The notes beneath the pieces are model-generated. The model had not been told where the DNA came from and made no database searches. It was given only the letters and a program-made list of their open reading frames with translations. This document shows positions 5,866 through 7,183 of a stretch of DNA of 7,183 nt, in pieces (position 1 is the first letter of the stretch; every line of letters starts with the position of its first letter). The translations under genes and the position numbers were made by a program. This DNA comes from an uncultured Clostridia bacterium (lineage in GTDB: Bacteria > Bacillota > Clostridia > Christensenellales > Borkfalkiaceae): positions 1 through 7,183 of the forward strand of contig CANPYD010000053.1 of assembly GCA_947587775.1 (NCBI GenBank). The letters run 5' to 3'.

Positions 5866-7183
5866 ATGAAACAGACAACCATCAATGCGATCCGCATTCT
5901 TTCGGCGGAAGCGATCCAGAAGGCAAATTCGGGGCATCCCGGGCTCCCGCTCGGCTCCGCCCCCATCGCCTACACGCTTTGGCAGAATTTTTTGAAGTTC
6001 AATAACAAAGATCCCAAATGGGACGACCGCGACCGCTTCGTCCTCTCCGCGGGGCACGGTTCCATGCTCAACTACTCCCTGCTCTATCTCTATGGGTTCG
6101 GGCTCACCGTGGAAGATCTTCAAAACTTCCGCCAGCTCGGAAGTAAGACGCCCGGCCATCCCGAATACGGCCACACAAAGGGCATCGAGACGACGACGGG
6201 CCCCCTCGGACAGGGCATCGCAAACGCCGTGGGTATGGCGGTTGCGGAAGCGCACCTCGCTGCAAAATTCAACCGCGAAGGCTTCCCCATCGTCGATCAC
6301 TATACCTATGCGCTCTGCGGCGACGGCTGTCTCGAAGAGGGGATCTCCTACGAGGCATGCTCGTTCGCGGGCACGCACGAGCTCGGAAAGCTCATTCTCT
6401 TTTACGACGATAACGACATCACCATCGAGGGAAATACCGACATTACCTTCAAAGAGGACGTCGGCGCCCGCTTCAAGGCGCAGAACTGGCAGGTAATCCA
6501 TGTCGATCTCGTCAAAAACCCCGATAACGTGCTGATGATCGCGAATGCCATCCGCAAGGCGCAGAAGGATACGAAACACCCCTCGATCATCATCTGCAAG
6601 ACGAAGATCGGGTACGGCACCCCCCTCGAAGGCAGCCACAAGTGTCACGGCTCCCCTCTCGGCGTTGAAAATCTTCAAAAAACGAAGGAAAAGCTCGGCT
6701 GGACCTCTGCCCCCTTCGAAGTGCCCGAAGAAGTGCTCAAACACTGCAAGACGGCGGGCAGACGCGGCGCAAAGCGCGAGAGAGAATGGAAGGCGATGTT
6801 CGCCGAATACGAAAAGCAGTATCCCGAACTTGCCGCAGAGTACAAGGCGGCGATGAAGGGCGAACTTCCCGATTACACCAAAATGGAAGAGCTCTTCGCC
6901 TTTGAAAAGCCCATGGCGACCCGCCAGACTTCCGCGCAGGTGCTCCAAAAGATCGCGGCGGTCACCCCGACGCTCATGGGCGGCAGTGCGGACCTCGCTC
7001 CCTCCAACCTCTCCGATATGAAGAATACGGACGCGGTCACCTACGGCGATTTCGCCCCCGGCTCCTATGAGGGCAGAAACATGCACTTCGGCATCCGCGA
7101 ACACGCGATGGCGGCGATCGCAAACGGCATGCAGCTTCACGGCGGCGTCCATGCGTACTGCTCCACCTTCTTCATCTTCTCCG
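5866..7183 (+). CDS. tkt: Transketolase, cut off by the right edge of the window
   Basis: This cytoplasmic enzyme moves two-carbon units between sugar phosphates in the non-oxidative pentose phosphate pathway, using thiamine diphosphate and a divalent metal. The first 439 residues of an expected 660 or so are present and the frame is open at the edge, so the gene continues rightwards. Visible landmarks are NSGHPGLPLG (21-30) with His24, SAGHGSMLNY (61-70), the TTTGPLGQG loop (109-117), the cofactor motif from GDG (152-154) to DDND (181-184), HGSPLG (261-266), and the start of the pyrimidine domain with FGIREHAM (408-415), whose Glu412 should activate the cofactor. The N-terminal and pyrimidine domains are joined in one chain, unlike the split transketolases of some clostridia and archaea. 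AAGGAG lies 8 bases before the ATG at 5866. Only 30 bases separate it from the phosphohexomutase, with no promoter or terminator, so the two are probably one operon. Confidence 0.97.
   Translation, partial: MKQTTINAIRILSAEAIQKANSGHPGLPLGSAPIAYTLWQNFLKFNNKDPKWDDRDRFVLSAGHGSMLNYSLLYLYGFGLTVEDLQNFRQLGSKTPGHPEYGHTKGIETTTGPLGQGIANAVGMAVAEAHLAAKFNREGFPIVDHYTYALCGDGCLEEGISYEACSFAGTHELGKLILFYDDNDITIEGNTDITFKEDVGARFKAQNWQVIHVDLVKNPDNVLMIANAIRKAQKDTKHPSIIICKTKIGYGTPLEGSHKCHGSPLGVENLQKTKEKLGWTSAPFEVPEEVLKHCKTAGRRGAKREREWKAMFAEYEKQYPELAAEYKAAMKGELPDYTKMEELFAFEKPMATRQTSAQVLQKIAAVTPTLMGGSADLAPSNLSDMKNTDAVTYGDFAPGSYEGRNMHFGIREHAMAAIANGMQLHGGVHAYCSTFFIFS

Noticed and set aside
5848..7152. A 434-codon minus-strand open frame opposite the transketolase gene
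   Set aside because: The opposite frame encodes an unmistakable transketolase with all cofactor motifs; the minus-strand product is compositionally biased and matches no family.

Overview
The window is ordinary chromosomal housekeeping DNA, probably from an uncultivated anaerobic Bacillota (class Clostridia). The evidence for this is an archaeal/eukaryotic-type prolyl-tRNA synthetase, a DegV-family lipid-binding protein, strong AGGAG-type ribosome binding sites, TATAAT promoters in AT-rich spacers, and coding sequence rich in G/C at third codon positions. GC-rich hairpin repeats in one spacer resemble, from memory, those scattered through gut clostridial genomes. The species cannot be named from the sequence alone.

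Layout. Positions 1-212 hold no gene I can identify, but contain a long perfect inverted repeat (145-205) just past the end of asnS. Three genes are on the minus strand: degV-family (4189 to 3296), proS (3157 to 1727) and asnS (1586 to 213). proS and asnS are probably co-transcribed. proS has a clear extended -10 promoter buried in a palindrome, while the 140-base proS-asnS gap has no visible promoter and is largely filled by hairpin-forming repeats. The degV-family gene has its own promoter. Facing away from it on the plus strand is a two-gene unit: a phosphohexomutase (4354-5835), then a transketolase (5866 to beyond the right edge), 30 bases apart.

Function. proS and asnS charge tRNA-Pro and tRNA-Asn. 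The phosphohexomutase is expected to interconvert hexose 1- and 6-phosphates, and transketolase links hexose phosphates to the pentose phosphate pathway, so the right-hand unit is central sugar metabolism. The DegV-family protein is expected to bind a fatty acid, probably for the exogenous fatty acid kinase pathway.

I found no CRISPR array, transposase, phage gene, toxin-antitoxin pair, tRNA, rRNA or defence system. The points worth checking are small: the palindrome on the proS promoter, the repeats on both sides of asnS, and the non-standard active-site loops of the phosphohexomutase.
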